NCBI GenBank assembly: GCA_030268105.1
Contig: BSDZ01000092.1
Location: 1-64,000, forward strand
Direction of reading: 5' to 3'
Origin: Volvox africanus
Lineage: Eukaryota > Chlorophyta > Chlorophyceae > Chlamydomonadales > Volvocaceae
Length of the DNA: 64,000 nt
Shown: piece by piece, positions 22,928 to 36,462 of the stretch
Position numbering within the stretch: the stretch's first letter is position 1
Layout: each line of letters starts with the position of its first letter
Made by a program: the position numbers and the translations under genes
The notes under the pieces: generated by a model
Told to the model about the DNA's origin: nothing
The model's database searches: none
The model's input: only the letters and a program-made list of their open reading frames with translations

Positions 22928-25631
22928 ATGATCTCGCTGTTGGTGAAACTGGGCTTCAAGCCTAAGGATCGTGCTTATGAGAGGATCGACACAATCTCGG
23001 ACACCAACAGCACCGCTAACGATAATGACAGCGTTATGAGCAACAGCAGCTGCCTAAATGGCAAAGCTGTAGAGCAGCCTGCAGGTGGAGTGGTCGTCAC
23101 TCCTTTGCGTGAACTAATGAAGAAGTTTAGCCGCAAGTGGATTCCGACAGAAAAGGTGAATTCGTGTTGCTGTCTTTCCTGATGTTCAGTTCTAAGTAAG
23201 GCCAACTCCCATCAAGCCTGCCTTTCGTCGTCGTTTATGTTTTCTTCGATTCCGTCTTTTTTCGGTCATTCCGTGACATCCCATCCCTTCCACCTTTTCT
23301 GTCGCAGCCTCTTCAGCGGTTCGGGAAGCTCGAGGGCGAAGAATCCTTGACGTTGCAGGAGCGGTTGTCCGCGCGGCGCCTGCAAATAGCTGAGAAGGGG
23401 ACTCTGCTTAAGGTCCTGCTATCCTGGGTGAGTTTGAGCTGATCAGGAGTTTGCTCCAGCAGTGGTGATGGGTGTTGAGATGCCTTGGGGGTCGCTTGTC
23501 TGACAGTCGCTCGATGTGATTGGGCCATGCGCCGACCCGCACCGCTTGCTGACTATCGACCAACGTGTCGACCCCCCGTCTTTTGCGTGCGCACAACAGA
23601 AGGGCGCGCCCGAGAATCTTCACCAGGCCGGAGCCCAACTGGAAGCCCAGCCAGTTCCAGCAGCGCAGCAGGTGGTGGGTCAGACCTGACGCCTGAGGGG
23701 GTTCCGGGGAGGAGGTCGCCTTTCTCATACCAGTGCGCGGCTTGTGCTGCACTGTGTTGGTTGCAAAGTGCCTGCAGGAAAGCGCTTCTCAGGGGAGGCG
23801 AATGGGGAACATGGTTTCCGAGGGGAGGGGAGACGGACGGAGGGAGTTGCCCGAGGGTGACACGGGGGTGGGCTCATCATACATGTCGTTATTTTGTCGT
23901 CGTTCAGATGTCGCCGAAACTAATTTGTGTACATGCGCTTGTGTTTGGACGTCCAATACCCCCTCGGAAACACATCAAGATGCTTTCCGTGATGCAGATG
24001 TTCCATGTCTACGCACGTAAACGGTGCACTAACTGATGAAAAGCTTTTTTGTGTGTCTCGTTCTCTGCCAGCAGGAGCCGCAGCTGGAGAGTGAGGAGAA
24101 CAACGTGCAGCAATGCGCGGGTGGCGTGATGGCCCCGTCGGGGTTGGCGGGAGCAGCGGCGGCCATTGAGCTAGCATATCAGCGGTAGGTGCAGTGTATA
24201 ACTAGGTGTACGGCGGAGTGACGTGGTAGTGCGTGGCGGTCTGAGTACGTGGCGGCAAATGCATGAAGGCGTACGTGTTTCGGATGTGCGACTTCCTGTT
24301 TACCCGAAACCCACAATGCTGGGATCTCTTGCTTACACCTGCAACCCCACCCATGCCTTTTCCATACAGGTTGGACGAGACCACCGAAGCTGAGGGCTTC
24401 GAGGGCTTCCAAGTCCAGGTGCGTGGGCAAGAAGTCATCGAAGCAACATAGTCTTATGTATACAAAACCCGACAACTGCTGGATGTTCGCTCTTTTATCT
24501 GCAGGTGTCAGATTTGATTTCGCAACTCGAGAAGCTGAGGTCGGGGGCCGCCATGATGGAGGCCAGGAAGGGGGGCCTTTCCGGGGCCTCTACAGACCTG
24601 CAGGGCAGCAGCATCACTGCCAAATTTGCCATCATCCCTGCCGCCAGCTGTCCTGCTATGGGCGCCACGAGTCCGCCTTCTGCAGTCGAAGTCGCAGATG
24701 CTGGTGCCGCTTCCATTTTCATCAACAAGGCTGCGCAGCAACCCCAGGAGTTGTACCAACCCCTGGAGCTCACGCAGCCACCAAAACCGCACCCGAAAAC
24801 CCCAGAGCGGCGTCTGCCCCCTGAGGCACGGAACTGGGGTCTGCAGGACTGCCGGTCCTGGGCGGGGGAGCAGCATTGGTCGTCCTGGGCGGAGGTTCAG
24901 GCGTTTACCAAGACGCTTGAGCCGACCCTAGCAGAAGCCATTCGTGAAGCAAGTAAGTCTGGTGGTGTGCACGTCGCGCTCCATCTCATGCTAGCTAGGT
25001 GCATGGTTGTCATTGAGGGGTTGTCATTGTGTGAGGGGTTGTGAAAAGACACCCCTGAGTCTAGGTCTGCTGACTGGTTTGGCTCCCAAGTATCCTGTTC
25101 TATCTGCTGACTCAGCAGGCAGTGGGCCTTGCCACCTGCTGTCTGCCTGCACATCTAAGCGCAGCCCACCTTACATTAATTGATTTCTGGCACAGAGACG
25201 TTCGCTCTCCCCCACACACTTTGCCCTCTTTAGGCCTCGAGCACAATCCACTTGTTGCCTTCGGGAAGGAGCAGGCGGCAGCTCCAGCAATTTCCTATGT
25301 GCAGCTCAAGCTGATGGAGCTTTGTGGCTCCAATCGTTGGGGGACGGCGTCCATCAAGGCCGCCTCGCTTGAGGGGCCCCGCAAGAGGCGCCCTTTCTTG
25401 GCGGCCTTCCTAAGGGCTGCCAAGGGAATCACAGAGCCGTGTGTTCAGCGTGGGGGCATTCGGCTCTGGTCGAGCTGGGGCGGTTTTGCAGGAAGTGCAC
25501 GCACTGATATGTACCTACTACCCTCCTTGCTAGCTAGCCGGATTGCTAGATGGTCATCTCGAGCCATCGATTTTGTTTGCCAAGTCGTGATGCTTAGCGT
25601 TGTTAAACACTGCACCCTTAATCGACGGTGA
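22928..25631 (+). CDS. Array gene, unit 5: stop-loss variant with longer C terminus
   Basis: Exons are 22928-23155, 23308-23427, 23600-23671, 24075-24184, 24370-24418, 24505-24952 and 25234-25631. The normal stop TGA is TGG here (A to G at 25469), so translation would continue for 54 extra codons to a TGA at 25629-25631, giving 474 residues. The added segment has several Ser/Trp/Arg residues and a Val/Leu-rich stretch near its end; it is read from what is 3' spacer in the other units, so it need not be functional. Intron 3 has a unique 10-bp insertion at about 23858-23867. The copy could be a decaying paralogue or still useful if the tail is tolerated. Confidence 0.65.
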
Positions 25632-25910
25632 CGTGGTTATTAAGAAAAGAGGGACTCAAGACACCTAGAGCGGAACTAAAGGCTCTGAGGCCTGATGGTG
25701 ACCGTGACCATGGCCGTAGTAGCACCAAGGGGCGGTGACTGGCTGAATAGCGCGGCACTTTACATTACGAATGTTAGGGCTCTCGTGAGAGATGTCCGGT
25801 GTGGTGGCTTGCAGGTGGCTGCTGCGGCTTAGGCGTGATGTTAGGCTGGGGTTTGCAGGTTTGGTTAGCTTTCTCATGTACATGTTTGTTTTCGGGCACC
25901 CCCAGTTTTG

Positions 25911-26606
25911 TATGTGATATTCTGTGTTCTTTTTATCGTACCTAAGGCTTCATGCAGTGGAGGGGGAGGGGCTGTGGAGGTTTAAACAGCTGGTGGGCAG
26001 TCGGACTTCATCAAGTGGTATTCATAGTCAGTGAGACTCCCAACTGCACACATGGTATTTGTGCCTAGCATTTAGTCACTTAGCTATGTGATATTCTGTG
26101 TTCTTTTTATCGTACCTAAGGCTTCATGCAGTGGAGGGGGAGGGGCTGTGGAGGTTTAAACAGCTGGTGGGCAGTCGGACTTCATCAAGTGGTATTCATA
26201 GTCAGTGAGACTCCCAACTGCACACATGGTATTTGTGCCTAGCATTTAGTCACTTAGCTATGTGATATTCTGTGTTCTTTTTATCGTACCTAAGGCTTCA
26301 TGCAGTGGAGGGGGAGGGGCTGTGGAGGTTTAAACAGCTGGTGGGCAGTCGGACTTCATCAAGTGGTATTCATAGTCAGTGAGACTCCCAACTGCACACA
26401 TGGTATTTGTGCCTAGCATTTAGTCACTTAGCTATGTGATATTCTGTGTTCTTTTTATCGTACCTAAGGCTTCATGCAGTGGAGGGGGAGGGGCTGTGGA
26501 GGTTTAAACAGCTGGTGGGCAGTCGGACTTCATCAAGTGGTATTCATAGTCAGTGAGACTCCCAACTGCACACATGGTATTTGTGCCTAGCATTTAGTCA
26601 CTTAGC
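25911..26606 (+). repeat. 174-bp minisatellite, junction 5: 4 monomers, changed left edge
   Basis: Four complete monomers over 696 bp. Unlike the other readable junctions, the first monomer has A rather than G at its seventh base, so it is identical to an interior monomer. Confidence 0.95.
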
Positions 26607-28126
26607 TGTCATAGACCTGATATAGTTTTAGTTGCATAGTTTCTTATCTGCCATTCATTAGTGGACCCTAACCAATAGGAGCGTGTCAAACGTGTTTGTT
26701 AGTGGATCTGAACCCTAGATGGTTGTCAACTGTTCATCATTGGATTCTGACCGATAGGAGCTTGTGAACCGTGTTTGTTAATGGATCTGATTAATGAGCT
26801 ATTTAACATCCTTCTCAAGTGATTAGGCTGGTGTCATAATCTGCCATGACGACATGGCATGTGACCAGTTTATTTACAGGGGACTCTCAACTAGACATGC
26901 CTGGGACAGCACAAAGGGGGAGGGCATGCGTGCCTCTGTGGGCGTGTGTGTGCATATGCGTGTGTGCGCATGCATGTGCTGCAGGCATGTGCAATACCAT
27001 GGTGTTCGAGCCTCGCAGTTGCTCACGAGTGGACGAGCAAGCAGCAGGCCTCTCCGTGACACCACATGTAAATCGTGCGATGCCTGGATGACCCTTTTTG
27101 AGTGTCTCAGTCTCCCCCTGAAGCAGAACAGAGGGGTGCTTTTTAGGTGTTACACTGTGGGCGACTTGTTCTGAAAACTTGGGAAGAACTGTTTGGATTT
27201 TACTCCGCATGGAGAGCTGTATCTCCATGCAGCGCTGCACAGCCAAATTGCATTTTACTGCAGCAGGCTCTCACTAAGGTGTATGTATGTTCATACAAGG
27301 GTTCAACAATCGTTGGCATTATGACATTATGGTGCCCCAACTTGGGCGTCCATGCCCATCATGGAGATGGCACCGGAAGGCCTTCGGCGTGCTCCATCTT
27401 TATTAATTTCAGGACACGTGATAGTGTACGGCAAGCTACCGTGGGCCACAGTCCAGTGGTCGCATTATGTAAGGAATTTCAGGACTTTAGATTCCCTACT
27501 ATGGGGAAGACCAGTACTATACAAGGTGATAACCTTGCGCTCTTGGGGCCTCCGAACCGGTATTGGTGAAACACACACTTGTGCGGTGTTGATGTCTTTG
27601 AGCTTACGCGAGCTCAATTGTACCAATTGAAATTACAGTTCAATAGGAGCTCAAGAAATCCTTTGCGATGAACCTACGTAATCTGTTGTTCCAATGTACG
27701 GCCCGAAGCCACGAACAGCGGACCGATTATGGTAATACGGGGTTCTTATCGCCACACGGAAGCGCCCCTACATTGCCATTCAAATTACTTTGCTTCAGTG
27801 TTACAACCGGATAAAGGAAAGCTGTGAAACCTTCGCCTTTAGACCTGATTATGCTCCGTCGCTCTACATAACCATAGCCCACCCTGTGTGACCCATTAAC
27901 ATCCTAACTAGTTATTTTAAAACCATTTTCCATAATTGCTTTCGAATTCCTTAGAGAGACTCCAAAGAACAGGCTTTGGCCTGTCAACACAACCGTTTGC
28001 CTCTAGACAAAACCTTAGTGTCGTTTATTGAGTAATACATCTCAACGATTTGCTTAGCGATAGTGCTTCATTGGACGCTTCGATTACCGGCTCCTTGACC
28101 ACGACCCGGCTGTCCAGGCGTCAGCC

Positions 28127-30658
28127 ATGATCTCGCTGTTGGTGAAACTGGGCTTCAAGCCTAAGGATCGTGCTTATGAGAGGATCGACACAATCTCGGA
28201 CACCAACAGCACCGCTAACGATAATGACAGCGTTATGAGCAACAGCAGCTGCCTAAATGGCAAAGCTGTAGAGCAGCCTGCAGGTGGAGTGGTCGTCACT
28301 CCTTTGCGTGAACTAATGAAGAAGTTTAGCCGCAAGTGGATTCCGACAGAAAAGGTGAATTCGTGTTGCTGTCTTTCCTGATGTTCAGTTCTAAGTAAGG
28401 CCAACTCCCATCAAGCCTGCCTTTCGTCGTCGTTTATGTTTTCTTCGATTCCGTCTTTTTTCGGTCATTCCGTGACATCCCATCCCTTCCACCTTTTCTG
28501 TCGCAGCCTCTTCAGCGGTTCGGGAAGCTCGAGGGCGAAGAATCCTTGACGTTGCAGGAGCGGTTGTCCGCGCGGCGCCTGCAAATAGCTGAGAAGGGGA
28601 CTCTGCTTAAGGTCCTGCTATCCTGGGTGAGTTTGAGCTGATCAGGAGTTTGCTCCAGCAGTGGTGATGGGTGTTGAGATGCCTTGGGGGTCGCTTGTCT
28701 GACAGTCGCTCGATGTGATTGGGCCATGCGCCGACCCGCACCGCTTGCTGACTATCGACCAACGTGTCGACCCCCCGTCTTTTGCGTGCGCACAACAGAA
28801 GGGCGCGCCCGAGAATCTTCACCAGGCCGGAGCCCAACTGGAAGCCCAGCCAGTTCCAGCAGCGCAGCAGGTGGTGGGTCAGACCTGACGCCTGAGGGGG
28901 TTCCGGGGAGGAGGTCGCCTTTCTCATACCAGTGCGCGGCTTGTGCTGCACTGTGTTGGTTGCAAAGTGCCTGCAGGAAAGCGCTTCTCAGGGGAGGCGA
29001 ATGGGGAACATGGTTTCCGAGGGGAGGGGAGACGGACGGAGGGAGTTGCCCGAGGGGTGGGCTCATCATACATGTCGTTATTTTGTCGTCGTTCAGATGT
29101 CGCCGAAACTAATTTGTGTACATGCGCTTGTGTTTGGACGTCCAATACCCCCTCGGAAACACATCAAGATGCTTTCCGTGATGCAGATGTTCCATGTCTA
29201 CGCACGTAAACGGTGCACTAACTGATGAAAAGCTTTTTTGTGTGTCTCGTTCTCTGCCAGCAGGAGCCGCAGCTGGAGAGTGAGGAGAACAACGTGCAGC
29301 AATGCGCGGGTGGCGTGATGGCCCCGTCGGGGTTGGCGGGAGCAGCGGCGGCCATTGAGCTAGCATATCAGCGGTAGGTGCAGTGTATAACTAGGTGTAC
29401 GGCGGAGTGACGTGGTAGTGCGTGGCGGTCTGAGTACGTGGCGGCAAATGCATGAAGGCGTACGTGTTTCGGATGTGCGACTTCCTGTTTACCCGAAACC
29501 CACAATGCTGGGATCTCTTGCTTACACCTGCAACCCCACCCATGCCTTTTCCATACAGGTTGGACGAGACCACCGAAGCTGAGGGCTTCGAGGGCTTCCA
29601 AGTCCAGGTGCGTGGGCAAGAAGTCATCGAAGCAACATAGTCTTATGTATACAAAACCCGACAACTGCTGGATGTTCGCTCTTTTATCTGCAGGTGTCAG
29701 ATTTGATTTCGCAACTCGAGAAGCTGAGGTCGGGGGCCGCCATGATGGAGGCCAGGAAGGGGGGCCTTTCCGGGGCCTCTACAGACCTGCAGGGCAGCAG
29801 CATCACTGCCAAATTTGCCATCATCCCTGCCGCCAGCTGTCCTGCTATGGGCGCCACGAGTCCGCCTTCTGCAGTCGAAGTCGCAGATGCTGGTGCCGCT
29901 TCCATTTTCATCAACAAGGCTGCGCAGCAACCCCAGGAGTTGTACCAACCCCTGGAGCTCACGCAGCCACCAAAACCGCACCCGAAAACCCCAGAGCGGC
30001 GTCTGCCCCCTGAGGCACGGAACTGGGGTCTGCAGGACTGCCGGTCCTGGGCGGGGGAGCAGCATTGGTCGTCCTGGGCGGAGGTTCAGGCGTTTACCAA
30101 GACGCTTGAGCCGACCCTAGCAGAAGCCATTCGTGAAGCAAGTAAGTCTGGTGGTGTGCACGTCGCGCTCCATCTCATGCTAGCTAGGTGCATGGTTGTC
30201 ATTGAGGGGTTGTCATTGTGTGAGGGGTTGTGAAAAGACACCCCTGAGTCTAGGTCTGCTGACTGGTTTGGCTCCCAAGTATCCTGTTCTATCTGCTGAC
30301 TCAGCAGGCAGTGGGCCTTGCCACCTGCTGTCTGCCTGCACATCTAAGCGCAGCCCACCTTACATTAATTGATTTCTGGCACAGAGACGTTCGCTCTCCC
30401 CCACACACTTTGCCCTCTTTAGGCCTCGAGCACAATCCACTTGTTGCCTTCGGGAAGGAGCAGGCGGCAGCTCCAGCAATTTCCTATGTGCAGCTCAAGC
30501 TGATGGAGCTTTGTGGCTCCAATCGTTGGGGGACGGCGTCCATCAAGGCCGCCTCGCTTGAGGGGCCCCGCAAGAGGCGCCCTTTCTTGGCGGCCTTCCT
30601 AAGGGCTGCCAAGGGAATCACAGAGCCGTGTGTTCAGCGTGGGGGCATTCGGCTCTGA
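28127..30658 (+). CDS. Array gene, unit 6
   Basis: Exons are 28127-28354, 28507-28626, 28799-28870, 29264-29373, 29559-29607, 29694-30141 and 30423-30658. The stop is TGA, as in the consensus, and the unit 5 insertion is absent. The only change noticed in this unit is the pair of substitutions at 26749-26750 in the 5' spacer. Confidence 0.7.
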
Positions 30659-31099
30659 TCGAGCTGGGGCGGTTTTGCAGGAAGTGCACGCACTGATATG
30701 TACCTACTACCCTCCTTGCTAGCTAGCCGGATTGCTAGATGGTCATCTCGAGCCATCGATTTTGTTTGCCAAGTCGTGATGCTTAGCGTTGTTAAACACT
30801 GCACCCTTAATCGACGGTGACGTGGTTATTAAGAAAAGAGGGACTCAAGACACCTAGAGCGGAACTAAAGGCTCTGAGGCCTGATGGTGACCGTGACCAT
30901 GGCCGTAGTAGCACCAAGGGGCGGTGACTGGCTGAATAGCGCGGCACTTTACATTACGAATGTTAGGGCTCTCGTGAGAGATGTCCGGTGTGGTGGCTTG
31001 CAGGTGGCTGCTGCGGCTTAGGCGTGATGTTAGGCTGGGGTTTGCAGGTTTGGTTAGCTTTCTCATGTACATGTTTGTTTTCGGGCACCCCCAGTTTTG

Positions 31100-31969
31100 T
31101 ATGTGGTATTCTGTGTTCTTTTTATCGTACCTAAGGCTTCATGCAGTGGAGGGGGAGGGGCTGTGGAGGTTTAAACAGCTGGTGGGCAGTCGGACTTCAT
31201 CAAGTGGTATTCATAGTCAGTGAGACTCCCAACTGCACACATGGTATTTGTGCCTAGCATTTAGTCACTTAGCTATGTGATATTCTGTGTTCTTTTTATC
31301 GTACCTAAGGCTTCATGCAGTGGAGGGGGAGGGGCTGTGGAGGTTTAAACAGCTGGTGGGCAGTCGGACTTCATCAAGTGGTATTCATAGTCAGTGAGAC
31401 TCCCAACTGCACACATGGTATTTGTGCCTAGCATTTAGTCACTTAGCTATGTGATATTCTGTGTTCTTTTTATCGTACCTAAGGCTTCATGCAGTGGAGG
31501 GGGAGGGGCTGTGGAGGTTTAAACAGCTGGTGGGCAGTCGGACTTCATCAAGTGGTATTCATAGTCAGTGAGACTCCCAACTGCACACATGGTATTTGTG
31601 CCTAGCATTTAGTCACTTAGCTATGTGATATTCTGTGTTCTTTTTATCGTACCTAAGGCTTCATGCAGTGGAGGGGGAGGGGCTGTGGAGGTTTAAACAG
31701 CTGGTGGGCAGTCGGACTTCATCAAGTGGTATTCATAGTCAGTGAGACTCCCAACTGCACACATGGTATTTGTGCCTAGCATTTAGTCACTTAGCTATGT
31801 GATATTCTGTGTTCTTTTTATCGTACCTAAGGCTTCATGCAGTGGAGGGGGAGGGGCTGTGGAGGTTTAAACAGCTGGTGGGCAGTCGGACTTCATCAAG
31901 TGGTATTCATAGTCAGTGAGACTCCCAACTGCACACATGGTATTTGTGCCTAGCATTTAGTCACTTAGC
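31100..31969 (+). repeat. 174-bp minisatellite, junction 6: 5 monomers
   Basis: Five complete monomers over 870 bp; the only odd-numbered array other than those with 9, 15 and 3 monomers. Confidence 0.95.
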
Positions 31970-33489
31970 TGTCATAGACCTGATATAGTTTTAGTTGCAT
32001 AGTTTCTTATCTGCCATTCATTAGTGGACCCTAACCAATAGGAGCGTGTCAAACGTGTTTGTTAGTGGATCTGAACCCTAGATGGTTGTCAACTGTTCAT
32101 CATTGGATTCTATCCGATAGGAGCTTGTGAACCGTGTTTGTTAATGGATCTGATTAATGAGCTATTTAACATCCTTCTCAAGTGATTAGGCTGGTGTCAT
32201 AATCTGCCATGACGACATGGCATGTGACCAGTTTATTTACAGGGGACTCTCAACTAGACATGCCTGGGACAGCACAAAGGGGGAGGGCATGCGTGCCTCT
32301 GTGGGCGTGTGTGTGCATATGCGTGTGTGCGCATGCATGTGCTGCAGGCATGTGCAATACCATGGTGTTCGAGCCTCGCAGTTGCTCACGAGTGGACGAG
32401 CAAGCAGCAGGCCTCTCCGTGACACCACATGTAAATCGTGCGATGCCTGGATGACCCTTTTTGAGTGTCTCAGTCTCCCCCTGAAGCAGAACAGAGGGGT
32501 GCTTTTTAGGTGTTACACTGTGGGCGACTTGTTCTGAAAACTTGGGAAGAACTGTTTGGATTTTACTCCGCATGGAGAGCTGTATCTCCATGCAGCGCTG
32601 CACAGCCAAATTGCATTTTACTGCAGCAGGCTCTCACTAAGGTGTATGTATGTTCATACAAGGGTTCAACAATCGTTGGCATTATGACATTATGGTGCCC
32701 CAACTTGGGCGTCCATGCCCATCATGGAGATGGCACCGGAAGGCCTTCGGCGTGCTCCATCTTTATTAATTTCAGGACACGTGATAGTGTACGGCAAGCT
32801 ACCGTGGGCCACAGTCCAGTGGTCGCATTATGTAAGGAATTTCAGGACTTTAGATTCCCTACTATGGGGAAGACCAGTACTATACAAGGTGATAACCTTG
32901 CGCTCTTGGGGCCTCCGAACCGGTATTGGTGAAACACACACTTGTGCGGTGTTGATGTCTTTGAGCTTACGCGAGCTCAATTGTACCAATTGAAATTACA
33001 GTTCAATAGGAGCTCAAGAAATCCTTTGCGATGAACCTACGTAATCTGTTGTTCCAATGTACGGCCCGAAGCCACGAACAGCGGACCGATTATGGTAATA
33101 CGGGGTTCTTATCGCCACACGGAAGCGCCCCTACATTGCCATTCAAATTACTTTGCTTCAGTGTTACAACCGGATAAAGGAAAGCTGTGAAACCTTCGCC
33201 TTTAGACCTGATTATGCTCCGTCGCTCTACATAACCATAGCCCACCCTGTGTGACCCATTAACATCCTAACTAGTTATTTTAAAACCATTTTCCATAATT
33301 GCTTTCGAATTCCTTAGAGAGACTCCAAAGAACAGGCTTTGGCCTGTCAACACAACCGTTTGCCTCTAGACAAAACCTTAGTGTCGTTTATTGAGTAATA
33401 CATCTCAACGATTTGCTTAGCGATAGTGCTTCATTGGACGCTTCGATTACCGGCTCCTTGACCACGACCCGGCTGTCCAGGCGTCAGCC

Positions 33490-36021
33490 ATGATCTCGCT
33501 GTTGGTGAAACTGGGCTTCAAGCCTAAGGATCGTGCTTATGAGAGGATCGACACAATCTCGGACACCAACAGCACCGCTAACGATAATGACAGCGTTATG
33601 AGCAACAGCAGCTGCCTAAATGGCAAAGCTGTAGAGCAGCCTGCAGGTGGAGTGGTCGTCACTCCTTTGCGTGAACTAATGAAGAAGTTTAGCCGCAAGT
33701 GGATTCCGACAGAAAAGGTGAATTCGTGTTGCTGTCTTTCCTGATGTTCAGTTCTAAGTAAGGCCAACTCCCATCAAGCCTGCCTTTCGTCGTCGTTTAT
33801 GTTTTCTTCGATTCCGTCTTTTTTCGGTCATTCCGTGACATCCCATCCCTTCCACCTTTTCTGTCGCAGCCTCTTCAGCGGTTCGGGAAGCTCGAGGGCG
33901 AAGAATCCTTGACGTTGCAGGAGCGGTTGTCCGCGCGGCGCCTGCAAATAGCTGAGAAGGGGACTCTGCTTAAGGTCCTGCTATCCTGGGTGAGTTTGAG
34001 CTGATCAGGAGTTTGCTCCAGCAGTGGTGATGGGTGTTGAGATGCCTTGGGGGTCGCTTGTCTGACAGTCGCTCGATGTGATTGGGCCATGCGCCGACCC
34101 GCACCGCTTGCTGACTATCGACCAACGTGTCGACCCCCCGTCTTTTGCGTGCGCACAACAGAAGGGCGCGCCCGAGAATCTTCACCAGGCCGGAGCCCAA
34201 CTGGAAGCCCAGCCAGTTCCAGCAGCGCAGCAGGTGGTGGGTCAGACCTGACGCCTGAGGGGGTTCCGGGGAGGAGGTCGCCTTTCTCATACCAGTGCGC
34301 GGCTTGTGCTGCACTGTGTTGGTTGCAAAGTGCCTGCAGGAAAGCGCTTCTCAGGGGAGGCGAATGGGGAACATGGTTTCCGAGGGGAGGGGAGACGGAC
34401 GGAGGGAGTTGCCCGAGGGGTGGGCTCATCATACATGTCGTTATTTTGTCGTCGTTCAGATGTCGCCGAAACTAATTTGTGTACATGCGCTTGTGTTTGG
34501 ACGTCCAATACCCCCTCGGAAACACATCAAGATGCTTTCCGTGATGCAGATGTTCCATGTCTACGCACGTAAACGGTGCACTAACTGATGAAAAGCTTTT
34601 TTGTGTGTCTCGTTCTCTGCCAGCAGGAGCCGCAGCTGGAGAGTGAGGAGAACAACGTGCAGCAATGCGCGGGTGGCGTGATGGCCCCGTCGGGGTTGGC
34701 GGGAGCAGCGGCGGCCATTGAGCTAGCATATCAGCGGTAGGTGCAGTGTATAACTAGGTGTACGGCGGAGTGACGTGGTAGTGCGTGGCGGTCTGAGTAC
34801 GTGGCGGCAAATGCATGAAGGCGTACGTGTTTCGGATGTGCGACTTCCTGTTTACCCGAAACCCACAATGCTGGGATCTCTTGCTTACACCTGCAACCCC
34901 ACCCATGCCTTTTCCATACAGGTTGGACGAGACCACCGAAGCTGAGGGCTTCGAGGGCTTCCAAGTCCAGGTGCGTGGGCAAGAAGTCATCGAAGCAACA
35001 TAGTCTTATGTATACAAAACCCGACAACTGCTGGATGTTCGCTCTTTTATCTGCAGGTGTCAGATTTGATTTCGCAACTCGAGAAGCTGAGGTCGGGGGC
35101 CGCCATGATGGAGGCCAGGAAGGGGGGCCTTTCCGGGGCCTCTACAGACCTGCAGGGCAGCAGCATCACTGCCAAATTTGCCATCATCCCTGCCGCCAGC
35201 TGTCCTGCTATGGGCGCCACGAGTCCGCCTTCTGCAGTCGAAGTCGCAGATGCTGGTGCCGCTTCCATTTTCATCAACAAGGCTGCGCAGCAACCCCAGG
35301 AGTTGTACCAACCCCTGGAGCTCACGCAGCCACCAAAACCGCACCCGAAAACCCCAGAGCGGCGTCTGCCCCCTGAGGCACGGAACTGGGGTCTGCAGGA
35401 CTGCCGGTCCTGGGCGGGGGAGCAGCATTGGTCGTCCTGGGCGGAGGTTCAGGCGTTTACCAAGACGCTTGAGCCGACCCTAGCAGAAGCCATTCGTGAA
35501 GCAAGTAAGTCTGGTGGTGTGCACGTCGCGCTCCATCTCATGCTAGCTAGGTGCATGGTTGTCATTGAGGGGTTGTCATTGTGTGAGGGGTTGTGAAAAG
35601 ACACCCCTGAGTCTAGGTCTGCTGACTGGTTTGGCTCCCAAGTATCCTGTTCTATCTGCTGACTCAGCAGGCAGTGGGCCTTGCCACCTGCTGTCTGCCT
35701 GCACATCTAAGCGCAGCCCACCTTACATTAATTGATTTCTGGCACAGAGACGTTCGCTCTCCCCCACACACTTTGCCCTCTTTAGGCCTCGAGCACAATC
35801 CACTTGTTGCCTTCGGGAAGGAGCAGGCGGCAGCTCCAGCAATTTCCTATGTGCAGCTCAAGCTGATGGAGCTTTGTGGCTCCAATCGTTGGGGGACGGC
35901 GTCCATCAAGGCCGCCTCGCTTGAGGGGCCCCGCAAGAGGCGCCCTTTCTTGGCGGCCTTCCTAAGGGCTGCCAAGGGAATCACAGAGCCGTGTGTTCAG
36001 CGTGGGGGCATTCGGCTCTGA
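33490..36021 (+). CDS. Array gene, unit 7
   Basis: Exons are 33490-33717, 33870-33989, 34162-34233, 34627-34736, 34922-34970, 35057-35504 and 35786-36021. No differences from units 4 and 11 were seen in the gene. It is followed by the second-longest minisatellite in the window. Confidence 0.7.
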
Positions 36022-36462
36022 TCGAGCTGGGGCGGTTTTGCAGGAAGTGCACGCACTGATATGTACCTACTACCCTCCTTGCTAGCTAGCCGGATTGCTA
36101 GATGGTCATCTCGAGCCATCGATTTTGTTTGCCAAGTCGTGATGCTTAGCGTTGTTAAACACTGCACCCTTAATCGACGGTGACGTGGTTATTAAGAAAA
36201 GAGGGACTCAAGACACCTAGAGCGGAACTAAAGGCTCTGAGGCCTGATGGTGACCGTGACCATGGCCGTAGTAGCACCAAGGGGCGGTGACTGGCTGAAT
36301 AGCGCGGCACTTTACATTACGAATGTTAGGGCTCTCGTGAGAGATGTCCGGTGTGGTGGCTTGCAGGTGGCTGCTGCGGCTTAGGCGTGATGTTAGGCTG
36401 GGGTTTGCAGGTTTGGTTAGCTTTCTCATGTACATGTTTGTTTTCGGGCACCCCCAGTTTTG

